In this document: positions 1-9,460 of the stretch, piece by piece | How positions within the stretch are numbered: position 1 is the first letter of the stretch | Layout: the number at the start of each line of letters is the position of its first letter | Assembly: GCF_024124905.1 (NCBI RefSeq) | Contig: NZ_JAMXST010000001.1 | Coordinates: forward strand, 868,001-932,000 | Source of the DNA: Cellulosimicrobium cellulans | GTDB lineage: Bacteria > Actinomycetota > Actinomycetes > Actinomycetales > Cellulomonadaceae | DNA: 64,000 bases | Reading direction: 5' to 3' | The notes under the pieces: generated by a model | Databases searched by the model: none | Seen by the model: only the letters and a program-made list of their open reading frames with translations | Told to the model about the DNA's origin: nothing | Made by a program: the position numbers and the translations under genes

Positions 1-162
1 GCACCGCACCGAGCAGAACGGGACGTGCAGGTAGACGCCGAACCCGCGCGGCGCCGTCGGGCCGGGCACCCCCGCGACGGACCCGCTCCCGCCCGGCGCG
101 ACCCACGCGGGGAGCGAGCCGTCGGGCGGGACCGGCTCGCCGTCGGGCAGGGCCGGGCTCAC
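1..162 (-). CDS. hemW: HemW radical SAM protein, N-terminal part only
   Basis: This is the first 54 codons of a minus-strand gene that runs off the left edge of the window. It starts with GTG in a 4-nt GTGA overlap with the lepA stop. After a Pro/Gly-rich leader of about 38 residues it reads [14 protein letters not shown], which is the HemW opening with the first two cysteines of the radical SAM cluster motif CxxxCxxC. HemW (formerly annotated as oxygen-independent coproporphyrinogen oxidase-like) is a haem chaperone. The lepA-hemW order is common in actinobacteria and supports translational coupling. The rest of the protein cannot be seen here. Confidence 0.9.
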   Translation of the reverse strand, partial: MSPALPDGEPVPPDGSLPAWVAPGGSGSVAGVPGPTAPRGFGVYLHVPFCSVRC

Positions 163-2051
163 TTCTTGGACTTGTCCTTGGCGTCCTTGCCGCCCGCGGC
201 GTCGGAGGAGAGCGCGGCGATGAAGGCGTCCTTCGGGACCTCGACGGACCCGATGTTCTTCATGCGCTTCTTGCCCTCCTTCTGCTTCTCGAGCAGCTTG
301 CGCTTGCGGCTGATGTCGCCGCCGTAGCACTTCGCGAGGACGTCCTTGCGCATCGCGCGCACCGTCTCGCGCGCGATGACGCGCGCGCCGACGGCCGCCT
401 GGATCGGCACCTCGAACTGCTGGCGCGGGATGATCTCCTTGAGCTTGGCGGTCATCATGACGCCGTAGTCGTACGCCTTGTCCTTGTGCACGATCGCGCT
501 GAACGCGTCCACCTGCTCGCCCTGGAGCAGGATGTCGACCTTGACGAGGTCCGCGACCTGGTCGCCCGACGGCTCGTAGTCGAGCGACGCGTACCCGCGC
601 GTGCGGGACTTGAGCTGGTCGAAGAAGTCGAACACGATCTCGGCGAGCGGCAGGGTGAAGCGCAGCTCCACGCGGTCCTCGGACAGGTAGTCCATGCCGA
701 GCATCTGCCCGCGGCGGTCGTTGCACAGACCCATGACCGTGCCGACGAACTCGCTCGGCGCGAGGATGGTCGCCCGCACGACGGGCTCGCTGACCTGCTT
801 GATCTTGCCGCCGGGGAACTCCGACGGGTTGGTCACCTTGACGGTCGTCCCGTCCTCGAGCGTCACGTCGTAGACGACGTTCGGCGCGGTCGAGATGAGG
901 TCGAGGTCGAACTCGCGCTCGAGGCGCTCGCGCACGATCTCCAGGTGCAGCAGGCCGAGGAACCCGACGCGGAAGCCGAAGCCGAGCGCGACCGACGTCT
1001 CCGGCTCGTAGTTGAGCGCGGCGTCGTTGAGCTTGAGCTTGTCGAGCGCGTCGCGCAGGACCGGGTAGTCGGTGCCGTCGATCGGGTACAGGCCCGAGAA
1101 GACCATGGGCTTGGGGTCGGAGTAGCCGCCGAGCGCCTCCGCCGCGGGCTTCGCGGAGTTCGTCACCGTGTCGCCGACCTTCGACTGGCGCACGTCCTTC
1201 ACGCCCGTGATGAGGTAGCCGACCTCCCCGACGCCGAGACCCTTCGTGACGATCGGCTCCGGCGAGATGACGCCGATCTCGAGCAGCTCGTGCGTCGCAC
1301 GCGTCGACATCATGACGATGCGCTCGCGCGGGTTGAGGTTGCCGTCGACGACGCGCACGTACGTCACGACGCCGCGGTAGGTGTCGTAGACCGAGTCGAA
1401 GATCATCGCGCGCGCCGGCGCGTCGGCGTCGCCCACCGGGGCGGGCACGCGCTCGACGATCCGGTCGAGGAGCGCCTCGACGCCGGCGCCCGTCTTGCCG
1501 GAGACCTTGAGCACGTCGTCCGGGTCGCCGCCGACGAGGTTCGCGAGCTCCTCCGCGTACTTCTCGGGCTGCGCGGCCGGCAGGTCGATCTTGTTGAGCA
1601 CCGGGATGATCTCGAGCTCGTTCTCCATCGCGAGGTACAGGTTCGCGAGGGTCTGCGCCTCGATGCCCTGCGCCGCATCGACGAGCAGCACCGCGCCCTC
1701 GCACGCCGCGAGCGACCGGGAGACCTCGTACGTGAAGTCGACGTGGCCCGGGGTGTCGATCATGTTCAGCGCGTGCGGCGTCTCGACCCCGTCCTCGACG
1801 ACCGCCCACGGCATGCGGACGGCCTGCGACTTGATCGTGATGCCGCGCTCGCGCTCGATGTCCATGCGGTCGAGGTACTGGGCACGCATGGCGCGCGGCT
1901 CGACGACACCGGTGAGCTGCAGCATGCGGTCGGCCAGGGTCGACTTGCCGTGGTCGATGTGGGCGATGATGCAGAAGTTCCGGATCAGCTCGGGCGGCGT
2001 GGCCGCGGGCTGGATGCGGGTGCTCAGCTGGGCGCTGGGGATCGGGGACAA
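159..2051 (-). CDS. lepA: Elongation factor 4 (LepA) GTPase
   Basis: The 630-residue protein is a ribosome-associated translational GTPase thought to act on stalled or mistranslocated ribosomes. G1 is seen as AHIDHGKST near residue 25, followed by DTPGHVDF (G3) and NKIDLP (G4), and the C-terminal end is basic, ending DAKDKSKK. The open frame continues far upstream, but I chose the TTG at 2051: the start then reads MSPIPSAQL, it has an AGGAG ten bases upstream (2062-2066), and the length fits the usual 600-630 residues. An ATG at 2144 in the same frame is the alternative. It is co-transcribed with hemW and divergent from the DJ-1/PfpI gene. Confidence 0.95.
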   Translation of the reverse strand: MSPIPSAQLSTRIQPAATPPELIRNFCIIAHIDHGKSTLADRMLQLTGVVEPRAMRAQYLDRMDIERERGITIKSQAVRMPWAVVEDGVETPHALNMIDTPGHVDFTYEVSRSLAACEGAVLLVDAAQGIEAQTLANLYLAMENELEIIPVLNKIDLPAAQPEKYAEELANLVGGDPDDVLKVSGKTGAGVEALLDRIVERVPAPVGDADAPARAMIFDSVYDTYRGVVTYVRVVDGNLNPRERIVMMSTRATHELLEIGVISPEPIVTKGLGVGEVGYLITGVKDVRQSKVGDTVTNSAKPAAEALGGYSDPKPMVFSGLYPIDGTDYPVLRDALDKLKLNDAALNYEPETSVALGFGFRVGFLGLLHLEIVRERLEREFDLDLISTAPNVVYDVTLEDGTTVKVTNPSEFPGGKIKQVSEPVVRATILAPSEFVGTVMGLCNDRRGQMLGMDYLSEDRVELRFTLPLAEIVFDFFDQLKSRTRGYASLDYEPSGDQVADLVKVDILLQGEQVDAFSAIVHKDKAYDYGVMMTAKLKEIIPRQQFEVPIQAAVGARVIARETVRAMRKDVLAKCYGGDISRKRKLLEKQKEGKKRMKNIGSVEVPKDAFIAALSSDAAGGKDAKDKSKK

Positions 2052-2255
2052 CGCGGGTGCGCTCCTGGGAGTGGCGTGCGGGTCGGGCCGCGCGCTCGGG
2101 GGCGGCGCGCCGACGGTCGCTCTCGGGCGGGCGGGAGCATCCATTGTCCCACGTCCGGCGTCCGGCACCCGCCCGCCCTGCGGGGCGCGGCGAGCCGACC
2201 TAGCGTGGAGGACCGGCCGGCCGCACCGGGCCGACCGGCGACGAGAGGAGCGCTC

Positions 2256-2834
2256 ATGGCCCAGGACACCGCGCACCGGACCTCCGGCCGTCCCCGCGGC
2301 CGTCGCGTGCTGGCGATCGTGACGAACTACGGCGTCGAGCAGGACGAGCTCGTCGTGCCGCTCGAGCACCTGCGCGGCGAGGGGGTGGAGGTCGACGTCG
2401 CCGCGGTGTCCGCGGACGACGTGCAGACCCTGGTCGGCGACAAGGACCCCGGCCGCACCGTCACGCCGACGCTCACGCACGCCGACGCCGACCCTGCCGA
2501 GTACGACCTGCTGCTCGTGCCCGGAGGCACGATCAACGCCGACGCGCTGCGCCTGCAGGACGACGCCGTGAGCCTCGTCCGCGCGTTCACGACCGCCGGC
2601 AAGCCCGTCGCGTCGATCTGCCACGGGCCCTGGGCCCTCGTCGAGGCCGCGGCGGTCGAGGGCAAGACCCTCACGAGCTACCCGTCGCTCGAGACCGACG
2701 TGCTCAACGCGGGCGGGGCCTGGGTGGACCGCCCCGTCGTGCGCGACGACGACGGCTACACGCTCGTCACGTCGCGCGATCCCGGCGACCTCGACGCCTT
2801 CCTGCGCGAGGTGGACGCCGTCCTCGCCGGCTGA
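2256..2834 (+). CDS. DJ-1/PfpI family protein (glutamine amidotransferase-like fold)
   Basis: The 192-residue protein has the PfpI/YhbO-type fold: LVPGG near residue 90 and the nucleophile elbow ASICHGPW with the reactive cysteine near residue 122. PfpI-family members are reported as proteases, deglycases or chaperones; the sequence does not decide which. The ATG at 2256 follows AGAGGAG at a good distance, although the frame stays open well upstream. It is divergent from lepA with about 200 nt between them and stands alone on its strand before the PemK-like gene. Family assignment is secure, the substrate is unknown. Confidence 0.85.
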   Translation: MAQDTAHRTSGRPRGRRVLAIVTNYGVEQDELVVPLEHLRGEGVEVDVAAVSADDVQTLVGDKDPGRTVTPTLTHADADPAEYDLLLVPGGTINADALRLQDDAVSLVRAFTTAGKPVASICHGPWALVEAAAVEGKTLTSYPSLETDVLNAGGAWVDRPVVRDDDGYTLVTSRDPGDLDAFLREVDAVLAG

Positions 2835-2939
2835 GCGGGCCGGTGCTCGACGGGTCCCGCGGCCGAGACCTGCGGCGGGGACCGACGCCGTCCGCACGCT
2901 GCGGGCACCGCGACACCGCCCGCCCGGTAGGGTGCGCGC

Positions 2940-3578
2940 GTGGCACGCAACCGATGGCTGGGACTTCTCACCGACGCGGCCCGCGCCGTCGTCTCCGGGC
3001 TCACGCGCTCGTCGCAGGGTGCGCAGGGCGGCTCGGGAACGGCCGCGACGCGCGCGCCGGGACGCGAGCGCCCGTCGCCGGCGCGGACCCCGTCCCCGCG
3101 CCCGGGACCGCGACCGTCGTCCCCGACCCGGCCCCGCACGCCCGCGCGCGGCGGGTCGGGCGACGGACCGGTCGGCGGGTACCCCGGCGACTACGAGGGC
3201 CGGGTGCGCGCGCAGTACGCACCGCGGCTCGACGGCGACCCGGACCCCGGGGAGATCGTCTGGACCTGGGTGCCCTACGAGGAGGACCACACGCAGGGCA
3301 AGGACCGGCCGGTCCTGCTCGTCGGGTCGGACGGCGCCTGGCTGCTGGGCGTCATGCTCACGAGCAAGGACCACTCGCGCGACGCCCGCGACGAGGCGCG
3401 CTGGGGCCGCTACTGGCTCGACATCGGTTCGGGCCCCTGGGACGCGAAGGGGCGCGACAGCGAGGTCCGGCTCGACCGCGTGCTCCGCGTCGACCCGGCC
3501 GCCGTCCGACGGGAGGGCGCCGTCGTGGGGCGCGACGTCTTCGACCGCGTGGTGGCGGGCATCTCGCAGCACCGCTGA
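2940..3578 (+). CDS. PemK/MazF-like protein, orphan (no antitoxin seen)
   Basis: The 212-residue protein starts with GTG. Its first 75 residues are low-complexity and rich in Arg, Pro and Gly; the rest resembles the actinobacterial PemK/MazF-like family, with [25 protein letters not shown] and [11 protein letters not shown]. Classical MazF toxins are mRNA endoribonucleases of about 110 residues paired with a small antitoxin just upstream. Here I find no antitoxin-sized gene on either side, and the gene sits in a stable housekeeping block between lepA and rpsT. A domesticated chromosomal role is therefore more likely than an active toxin-antitoxin pair. RNase activity is inferred, not shown. 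Confidence 0.75.
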   Translation: MARNRWLGLLTDAARAVVSGLTRSSQGAQGGSGTAATRAPGRERPSPARTPSPRPGPRPSSPTRPRTPARGGSGDGPVGGYPGDYEGRVRAQYAPRLDGDPDPGEIVWTWVPYEEDHTQGKDRPVLLVGSDGAWLLGVMLTSKDHSRDARDEARWGRYWLDIGSGPWDAKGRDSEVRLDRVLRVDPAAVRREGAVVGRDVFDRVVAGISQHR

Positions 3579-3654
3579 TCCCGCGGAGCGGGAGCGTCCG
3601 TCCGGGACCCGGCGCGGCGACGCCGCGCCGCGGTCCGGTGGGAGCTCCTGCGGA

Positions 3655-3685
3655 TTGGAGTTCGGACCACGACCGCTGGTAGTCT
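3655..3685 (+). promoter_or_regulatory. Possible rpsT promoter
   Basis: A TTGGAG at 3655-3660 and a TAGTCT at 3680-3685 lie 138-168 bases before rpsT. The 19-base spacer is longer than ideal, so the -35 assignment is weak. The leader to the rpsT start would be about 130 nt. Confidence 0.35.
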
Positions 3686-3823
3686 TGGTGGTCGCGTGTC
3701 CGCCCAGGTCGGCGGGCACAGCCCCAGCACCTCTCCACGGGTTCCCCACCCCAGTCCCGGAGCTAGGGCCGCCCTCTACGACCTATCCGCTCGCTCCGGC
3801 GAACAGAACCAGAGAGTCCACAC

Positions 3824-4084
3824 GTGGCAAACATCAAGTCCCAGATCAAGCGCATCCGCACGAACGAGAAGGCTCGCCTGCGCAACAAGGCGGTCAAGTC
3901 CGAGCTCAAGACGTACGTGCGCCGCGTGCGCGAGGCCGTCGCCGCGGGCGACAAGGAGGCGGCGAGCACCGCGCTCCAGGCTGCGTCGCGCAAGCTCGAC
4001 AAGGCCGTCTCGAAGGGCGTCATCCACGCGAACCAGGCCGCGAACCGCAAGTCGGCCATCGCGAAGGCCGTCAACGCTCTCTGA
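3824..4084 (+). CDS. rpsT: 30S ribosomal protein S20
   Basis: The 86-residue basic protein is S20, which binds 16S rRNA in the body of the small subunit. It opens [33 protein letters not shown] (quoted in parts: [11 protein letters not shown], then [17 protein letters not shown]) and ends [11 protein letters not shown], both typical. The start is GTG. It stands as a single gene with its own leader and a strong hairpin 60 bases downstream, and it converges on holA. Length and motifs match the family, and I am confident in both start and product. Confidence 0.97.
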   Translation: MANIKSQIKRIRTNEKARLRNKAVKSELKTYVRRVREAVAAGDKEAASTALQAASRKLDKAVSKGVIHANQAANRKSAIAKAVNAL

Positions 4085-4145
4085 GCGCACGGTTCGCCCG
4101 CGTCGGCGTGACACGCTGAACGTCACGACGGCCGCACAGGCTTCC

Positions 4146-4187
4146 CACGGAGGGGCGCCGACCCGCACGGGTCGGTGCCCCTCCGTG
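4146..4187. terminator. Strong hairpin after rpsT
   Basis: A 19-bp stem (4146-4164 with 4169-4187) with one G-T wobble and a 4-base loop follows rpsT. There is no T-tract, as is common in such genomes. It lies between the convergent rpsT and holA and may serve both. Confidence 0.7.
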
Positions 4188-4215
4188 CGTGCGGCGGGAG
4201 AGCACCCACGCCGCC

Positions 4216-4257
4216 CGAGGTAGAACCGTGGTCGGACGAGGTAGAGCCGTGGTCCGG
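4216..4257 (+). repeat. Two tandem 21-bp units of the CGAGGTAGA repeat
   Basis: Two adjacent 21-bp units (4216-4236 and 4237-4257) each begin CGAGGTAGA, continue A/G-CCGTGGTC and end in two to three variable bases. They lie just past the 3' end of holA. The same unit recurs four times at 16996-17079 and once at 16810-16830. Confidence 0.8.
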
Positions 4258-4278
4258 CGCCGACAGCCCGTCGCGCGC

Positions 4279-5289
4279 TCAGCGGCCGTGGGCACGCGCG
4301 ATGGTGAGGACCGCGCGCTCGACGGCGAACACCGGGTCCCGGCCCGCGCCCTTGACCTCCGCGTCGGCCTGCGCAACGGCGCTGATCGCCGTGGCGAGTC
4401 CTTCGGGGGTCCAGCCCGCGAGCTCGCGGCGCGCCCGGTCGACCTGCCAGGGGGCCAGCCCCAGGTCCTTGGCCGCGACGCCGCCCCGGCCGCGCATCGC
4501 GCCGACCTTCGCGAGCGCGCGGAGCTTCATGGCGAGCGCCGCGACGAGCGGCACCGGGTCGGCGCCGGTCGCGAGCGCGTGGCGCAGGAGCGCGACGGCC
4601 TCCCCCGCGTTCCCGGCGACGGCGGCGTCGGCGACGCGGAAGCCGGTCGCCTCGACCCTCCCTCCGTAGTACCGGTCCACGACGGCCTCGCTCACGGTGC
4701 CGTCCGTGTCGGTGACGAGCTGGCTGCACGCGGCGGCGAGCTCGCGGAGGTCGTTGCCGACCGCCTCGACGAGGGCGCGCACCCCCGACGCGTCGATGCG
4801 TCGGCGGGCGCGGCGGAACTCGGCGGTGACGAAGGCGGTCTTGTCGGAGTCCTTCTTGATCGCCTCGACCGCGACGACGGGCGCCCCGCTGGCCTTGATC
4901 GCGTCGAGCATGCGCTTGCCCCGCACCCCGCCCCCGTGCACGACGACGACGGTCGTCTCCGGGTCGGCGGTCGGGACGTAGTCCACGACGTCGGCGACGA
5001 GCGCGTCCGTCGCCGCCTCCGCGCCCTCGACCACGACGACCTTCGCCTCGCCGAACAACGACGGGCTCGCCGCGACGGTGAGCATCCCCGCCTGGTACGT
5101 GGCGGCCTCCATCGTGACCTTCTCGACCTCGGGGTCCCGCTCGCGCGCGAGACCGACGATCGCGTCCACGGCCCGCTCGGCCAGGAGCGACTCCGGGCCC
5201 TGCACCAGCACGACCGGCGCGAGCCGGACGTCGTCCCACGCGAGCGACGGGCCGGCGGACGGTCGGGCGGTGCGGGTCGGCGCGGGCAT
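4279..5289 (-). CDS. holA: DNA polymerase III subunit delta
   Basis: The 336-residue protein is the clamp-loader delta subunit, which opens the beta sliding clamp. The N-terminal part reads VVLVQGPESLLAERAVDAIV, matching the AAA+-like domain I of HolA (delta lacks a functional P-loop); the C-terminal part ends LTIARAHGR. The ATG at 5289 follows GGGAGG, and the frame is open further upstream only because of base composition. The gene lies downstream of comEC on the same strand with a 50-base gap, the usual actinobacterial order comEA-comEC-holA. Length and context fit well. Confidence 0.92.
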   Translation of the reverse strand: MPAPTRTARPSAGPSLAWDDVRLAPVVLVQGPESLLAERAVDAIVGLARERDPEVEKVTMEAATYQAGMLTVAASPSLFGEAKVVVVEGAEAATDALVADVVDYVPTADPETTVVVVHGGGVRGKRMLDAIKASGAPVVAVEAIKKDSDKTAFVTAEFRRARRRIDASGVRALVEAVGNDLRELAAACSQLVTDTDGTVSEAVVDRYYGGRVEATGFRVADAAVAGNAGEAVALLRHALATGADPVPLVAALAMKLRALAKVGAMRGRGGVAAKDLGLAPWQVDRARRELAGWTPEGLATAISAVAQADAEVKGAGRDPVFAVERAVLTIARAHGR

Positions 5290-5339
5290 GGCACCAGCCT
5301 CCCACGAGCCACCCACCGGACGAGAAACGCCGGCGCCGT

Positions 5340-8030
5340 TCAGCCGCAGCCCGCCGCGGCGAGGACGCCGTCGCGCACGACGAGCGCGAACGTCCCGCAG
5401 GCGTCCGTCCGCAGCACCGTCGCGCCGACGCCTCGGTAGAGGTCGAGGGCCCGGTCCGTCGGGTGACCGTAGGTGTTCTCGCCCGAGCTGACGAGCGCGA
5501 CCGTCGGGGCGAGCAGACCGGCGAGCCGGTCGGACTGCGTCGCCGAGCCGTGGTGCGCGACCTTGACGACGTCGACGGGTCCGGAGCCGCGCTGCGCGAG
5601 GGTCCGCGCGAGGGCTGCCTGGCCGGCGTCCTCCAGGTCGCCGAGCGCGACGACGTCCATCCCCGCCACGCGCAGGAGGAGCGCCACGCTCGCGTCGTTC
5701 GCCCCGCCGTCGGACTCCGTCCGGGCTCCGCCCGACGAGGCGGCACCTGACCCGGCGGGCGACGGGCCGGGTCCCCGCGCGGCTCCCGAGCGTCCGCCGC
5801 CCACCCCGGCCTGGAGCACCTCCCACCGCACACCCGCGGCGGTGCCGTCACCGCCCTCGCTGCCGACGGCGCCCGCCGTCGCCACCTGGACCGGGACGCC
5901 CGCCTCGGCGAGCGCGGCGAGCGTCCTCTCGGCCTGCTCCGGGGGATCCGCCGTGGCGGTCACGAGCGCGCGCTCGACCGCGCGGCCGCGCAGGACGGCG
6001 TCGAGACCGCCCACGTGGTCGGCGTGGAAGTGGCTGAGGACGAGCAGGTCGACCCGGTCGACGCCGAGCCGGTCGAGGCAGCCGCCCGCCGCGGTTCCGG
6101 GTGGCCCCACGTCGACGACGACCGCGGACCGGGGCCCGGAGCGCAGCACGAGGGCGTCGCCCTGCCCGACGTCGCACGCGACCACGGCCCAGTCCGACGG
6201 CACCGGTCCGGCCGACACGGCGAGCGGTCGCACGAGCACGACGACGAGCACCGCCAGGACCGCCGCGGCGACCCCGCCGGCGACGACCTGACCCGGGCTC
6301 CGGCGAGGGCGCCGCGGCGCCGCACCCGGCCACGCGAGGCGTCCGCGCCCGCCCGACACCCGCCGTCGGGCGACGCGGACCGTCCGGGCGACGCGGTCGC
6401 GCAGGGGTGGCGACGACGCGCGTCGGAGGGCGCGCCGCTCCCCCGCCTCGTGCAGCGCGCGCGACCGGAGCACGACGGCGAGCAGCACGACCGTCCCGAG
6501 CGCCAGCAGGACCAGACCGCCGACGCCCCCGGGCCAGGGCAGCCGCGCACCGGGCAGACCCGCGAACGCCTCGGCGACGCCGGCGATCCACCCCGTGAAG
6601 ATCCCGGCGGCCCACGCGAGCGCCGTCGCCGCGCCCGGCCACCACGGCGCGACGAGGGTCGCGAGCACTCCCAGGACGGTCGCGGGACCGAGCGCCGGGG
6701 CCGCGACCAGGTTGGCGGGGACGGACCAGGTGCTCACGCTCGGGTCGAGCAGCACGAGCACCGGGGCGCACGCGGCCTGGGCGGCGACGGGCACCGCGAC
6801 CACGTGCGCGGCGGTCCGCCCGCACCACGGCGCCATCCGGCGCGCGAGCGGCGCCGCGAGGAGCGCGAGCCCGGCCGTCGCCGCGACGGAGAGCACGAAC
6901 CCGTACGAGCGGGCGAGCCCGGGATCGAGGACGAGCAGGACGACGACGCCCGCCGCGAGCGCGGCGACGGCGCGCGACGGCCTGCCGAGCGCGATGCCGA
7001 CCACCCCGACGGCACCCATCGCCGCCGCCCGCAGCACGCTGGGCTCCGGGTGGACCAGCACGACGAACCCGACCATGGCCGCACCCGTGACGACCACGCG
7101 CGCCCCGCGGGGCGCGCGGGCGAGAACGCACAGCGCGGCCACGCAGGTGACGACGATCGCGAAGTGGCCGCCGGAGACGGCCGTGACGTGCGTGAGCGAC
7201 GTCGTCCGCATCGCCTCGTCCAGCGCGGGGTCGAGCCGCGAGGTGTCACCGACCGCCACGCCCGGGACGAGCCCCCGCGCCTGCGGGCTCAGCCCGTCGG
7301 TCGCATCGAGGAGCCCCCGGCGCATGGCGTGCACGCCGCGCAGGAACGCGCCCGGTGGCTCCACGACGCGCGGCGCCCCCTCCGTCCGCAGCAACGTCCG
7401 GTCGCCCTGGACCGCCAGCCGGCCCGTCACCACGACCGCCGCCCCGTAGGCGAGGTCGTCCCAGCCGTCGCCGGGCCCCGTCACGACGACGGTGCCGGCC
7501 GCCACGGTGGTCACGCCGCGCGCGGTGAGCTCGCGCAGGGAGACGCGCACCTCGTGACGGTCGGCGGCACCCGACCACGGGTTCGTCCGCGGCACGACGG
7601 CGGAGCGCACCACCGCGGTGACCGTCGCCGTCGCGCCCTCGCCGGCCACGTCGGCGAGCGCCTGCCGGTCGGCGAGCTGCGCCCCTGCGGACAGGAGCAC
7701 CGCCGCGACGCACGCGACCACCAGTGCGCCCTGTGCCAGCACGCTCCCGGCCCGCCCCGACCGGGTGGGCCGGTCGGGGCGCGCCGGACGTCGTCGGTCT
7801 CCCGGCCCCGACGGCACGCGCGCGGCGCCCGGGGAGGTGGCGGTGCGCGGAGCCGTCGGCGTCCCGCGGCGGCCACGTCGTCCTCCGAGCAGCAGCACCC
7901 CGAGCACGACGCCCAGCAGCACGACGGCGACCGACGCACCGCGCAGGGCCGCCGCCGGCGTCGCGCCGGCCGCGAGGAACGCCGTCCCCCACGCCGCGAG
8001 CGCCGCCGGGACGAGCCGCAGGTCGCTCAC
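5340..8030 (-). CDS. comEC: ComEC/Rec2 DNA-uptake channel with metallo-beta-lactamase domain
   Basis: The 896-residue membrane protein would form the inner-membrane channel for single-stranded DNA in natural transformation. It has N-terminal hydrophobic segments, a soluble OB-like region around residues 120-230, a long competence domain with many membrane segments, and a C-terminal metallo-beta-lactamase domain with the metal motif SHFHADHVGG. The GTG start at 8030 overlaps the comEA stop as GTGA, giving translational coupling. A Gly/Ser/Ala-rich insert of about 40 residues lies inside the C-terminal domain near 5690-5800. Many actinobacteria carry comEA-comEC without demonstrated competence. 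Confidence 0.92.
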   Translation of the reverse strand: MSDLRLVPAALAAWGTAFLAAGATPAAALRGASVAVVLLGVVLGVLLLGGRRGRRGTPTAPRTATSPGAARVPSGPGDRRRPARPDRPTRSGRAGSVLAQGALVVACVAAVLLSAGAQLADRQALADVAGEGATATVTAVVRSAVVPRTNPWSGAADRHEVRVSLRELTARGVTTVAAGTVVVTGPGDGWDDLAYGAAVVVTGRLAVQGDRTLLRTEGAPRVVEPPGAFLRGVHAMRRGLLDATDGLSPQARGLVPGVAVGDTSRLDPALDEAMRTTSLTHVTAVSGGHFAIVVTCVAALCVLARAPRGARVVVTGAAMVGFVVLVHPEPSVLRAAAMGAVGVVGIALGRPSRAVAALAAGVVVLLVLDPGLARSYGFVLSVAATAGLALLAAPLARRMAPWCGRTAAHVVAVPVAAQAACAPVLVLLDPSVSTWSVPANLVAAPALGPATVLGVLATLVAPWWPGAATALAWAAGIFTGWIAGVAEAFAGLPGARLPWPGGVGGLVLLALGTVVLLAVVLRSRALHEAGERRALRRASSPPLRDRVARTVRVARRRVSGGRGRLAWPGAAPRRPRRSPGQVVAGGVAAAVLAVLVVVLVRPLAVSAGPVPSDWAVVACDVGQGDALVLRSGPRSAVVVDVGPPGTAAGGCLDRLGVDRVDLLVLSHFHADHVGGLDAVLRGRAVERALVTATADPPEQAERTLAALAEAGVPVQVATAGAVGSEGGDGTAAGVRWEVLQAGVGGGRSGAARGPGPSPAGSGAASSGGARTESDGGANDASVALLLRVAGMDVVALGDLEDAGQAALARTLAQRGSGPVDVVKVAHHGSATQSDRLAGLLAPTVALVSSGENTYGHPTDRALDLYRGVGATVLRTDACGTFALVVRDGVLAAAGCG

Positions 8031-9292
8031 ACGCGGACGAGGTCGCGCACGTCCGCGAGGACGGCAGGCCCGATCCCGCTCACCTCGCCGAGCTCGTCGA
8101 CCGTGGTGAACGGACCGTTCTCCTCCCGCCACACCACGATGCGCTCGGCGAGCACGGGCCCGATCCCGGGCAGCGCGTCGAGCGCCGCCGCGTCGGCCGT
8201 GTTGAGGTCGACCGTGCCGTCCGCGGCAGACCCTCCCGACGGTGGTGCCGACCCCGCGGCGGGCACCGCCTCGCCGGGGCGCGGGACGACGATCTGCTCG
8301 CCGTCGGTCACCGTCCGGGCGAGGTTCAGCGCGGCGAGGTCGGCCTCCGCGGTCGCCCCGCCCGCGGCGTCGAGCGCGTCGGCGACGCGCGCGTCGGCGG
8401 CGACGGTCACGAGGCCCGGCGCGACGACCTGGCCCACCACGTGCACGACCACCCCGCCCGACGGCACGCCCTCGGACGCGGCGCTCGCGTCCTCGTCGCC
8501 CGCCCCGGCCGGGGCCGCGCCGCCCGCCGTCCCGTCGGCGTCCGACGAGGTCCCGGCGGCCTCTGTCGAGGAGCCGCCCGTGGGCGCCGCGTCGAGGGGC
8601 GCGACCGGGGTGACGCCGCCGGCAGGGGACCGCAGCACGACGACCCCGGCCGCGAGGAGGAGCACGACGACCAGCGCCGCGACCGCGATCCGGGGCCGCA
8701 GCGCCCACCGGCGCCTGCCCTCGTCGCCGAGCCCCGCGAACCCCGCGTGGGACGTGGGGTGCCCGTACGCCGCGGTGTAGGCCGTGGACGCGGTCCGGGC
8801 AGCACGGGAGCGCAGCCGGTCGACCGCCTCGCCGTCCGGACCCGCGAGGCCGTCGGGCTCGTGGGGTCCGGGTGCTCCCGCCGGGTCGGTGCCTCGACCC
8901 TCGTCCACGTCGGGACGCGGCGGGAGCCAGCCAGGCCCCGCGTGCTCCGGCTCCCCCGCACGGCCACGCCCGCGGTGACCGCCCCGTTCGCGCATGAGCG
9001 GCTCGCTGCGGCGTGCGGGGAGCTCCGCGACGGGGGCGGGCGCCTCGCCGTCGCCCACGGGGTCGGGCTCCGCCGTGCGGAGACCGTCCGGCCACGGGTC
9101 GACGGCGGGCGCGGCGTCGCCGTCGTGCGGCGGTCCCAGCTGCGGGAGCGCCGCGGTCGCGGGGTGCCAGGCGAGCGCGGGCCGCTCGGCCCCGGTCACC
9201 GCGCGCAGGCGCTGGCGGACGACCGCACCCTCTCGGGCGGGGTCGCGACCGGGACGGGCGTGCTGACGCGGCTCGGGTCGTGGGGTGCTCAC
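8027..9292 (-). CDS. comEA: ComEA-like DNA-binding protein (SLBB + helix-hairpin-helix)
   Basis: The 421-residue protein has a long disordered Pro/Arg/Gly-rich N-terminal region, one membrane segment (VAALVVVLLLAAGVVVL), an SLBB domain (VVVHVVGQVVAPGLVTV) and a C-terminal tandem helix-hairpin-helix (DLNTADAAALDALPGIG and later VSGIGPAVLADV). In ComEA the last part binds incoming double-stranded DNA outside the membrane. I chose the GTG at 9292; an upstream ATG at 9385 cannot be excluded. The N-terminal extension is much longer than in classical ComEA (about 200 residues). It is coupled to comEC by a 4-nt overlap. Confidence 0.88.
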   Translation of the reverse strand: MSTPRPEPRQHARPGRDPAREGAVVRQRLRAVTGAERPALAWHPATAALPQLGPPHDGDAAPAVDPWPDGLRTAEPDPVGDGEAPAPVAELPARRSEPLMRERGGHRGRGRAGEPEHAGPGWLPPRPDVDEGRGTDPAGAPGPHEPDGLAGPDGEAVDRLRSRAARTASTAYTAAYGHPTSHAGFAGLGDEGRRRWALRPRIAVAALVVVLLLAAGVVVLRSPAGGVTPVAPLDAAPTGGSSTEAAGTSSDADGTAGGAAPAGAGDEDASAASEGVPSGGVVVHVVGQVVAPGLVTVAADARVADALDAAGGATAEADLAALNLARTVTDGEQIVVPRPGEAVPAAGSAPPSGGSAADGTVDLNTADAAALDALPGIGPVLAERIVVWREENGPFTTVDELGEVSGIGPAVLADVRDLVRV

Positions 9293-9460
9293 GCCGCGAC
9301 CGTACGGAGCGTGGGTCGGGAGGATCCCGCTCGTCGAAGGCTCCTGGGGACGGGACGCTCCGTCGACGGCCCTGTGCACGGCCACGACCGGCCCGCTCTC
9401 GCCGCGGACGGAGGACCGACGGGTCTCGGCGCGCGTCGAACGGTCCGCGACGCCCGGGTC

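Noticed and set aside
2052-3749. Extension of lepA upstream to 3749
   Set aside because: The extra residues are antisense to the DJ-1/PfpI and PemK-like genes and have no GTPase features.
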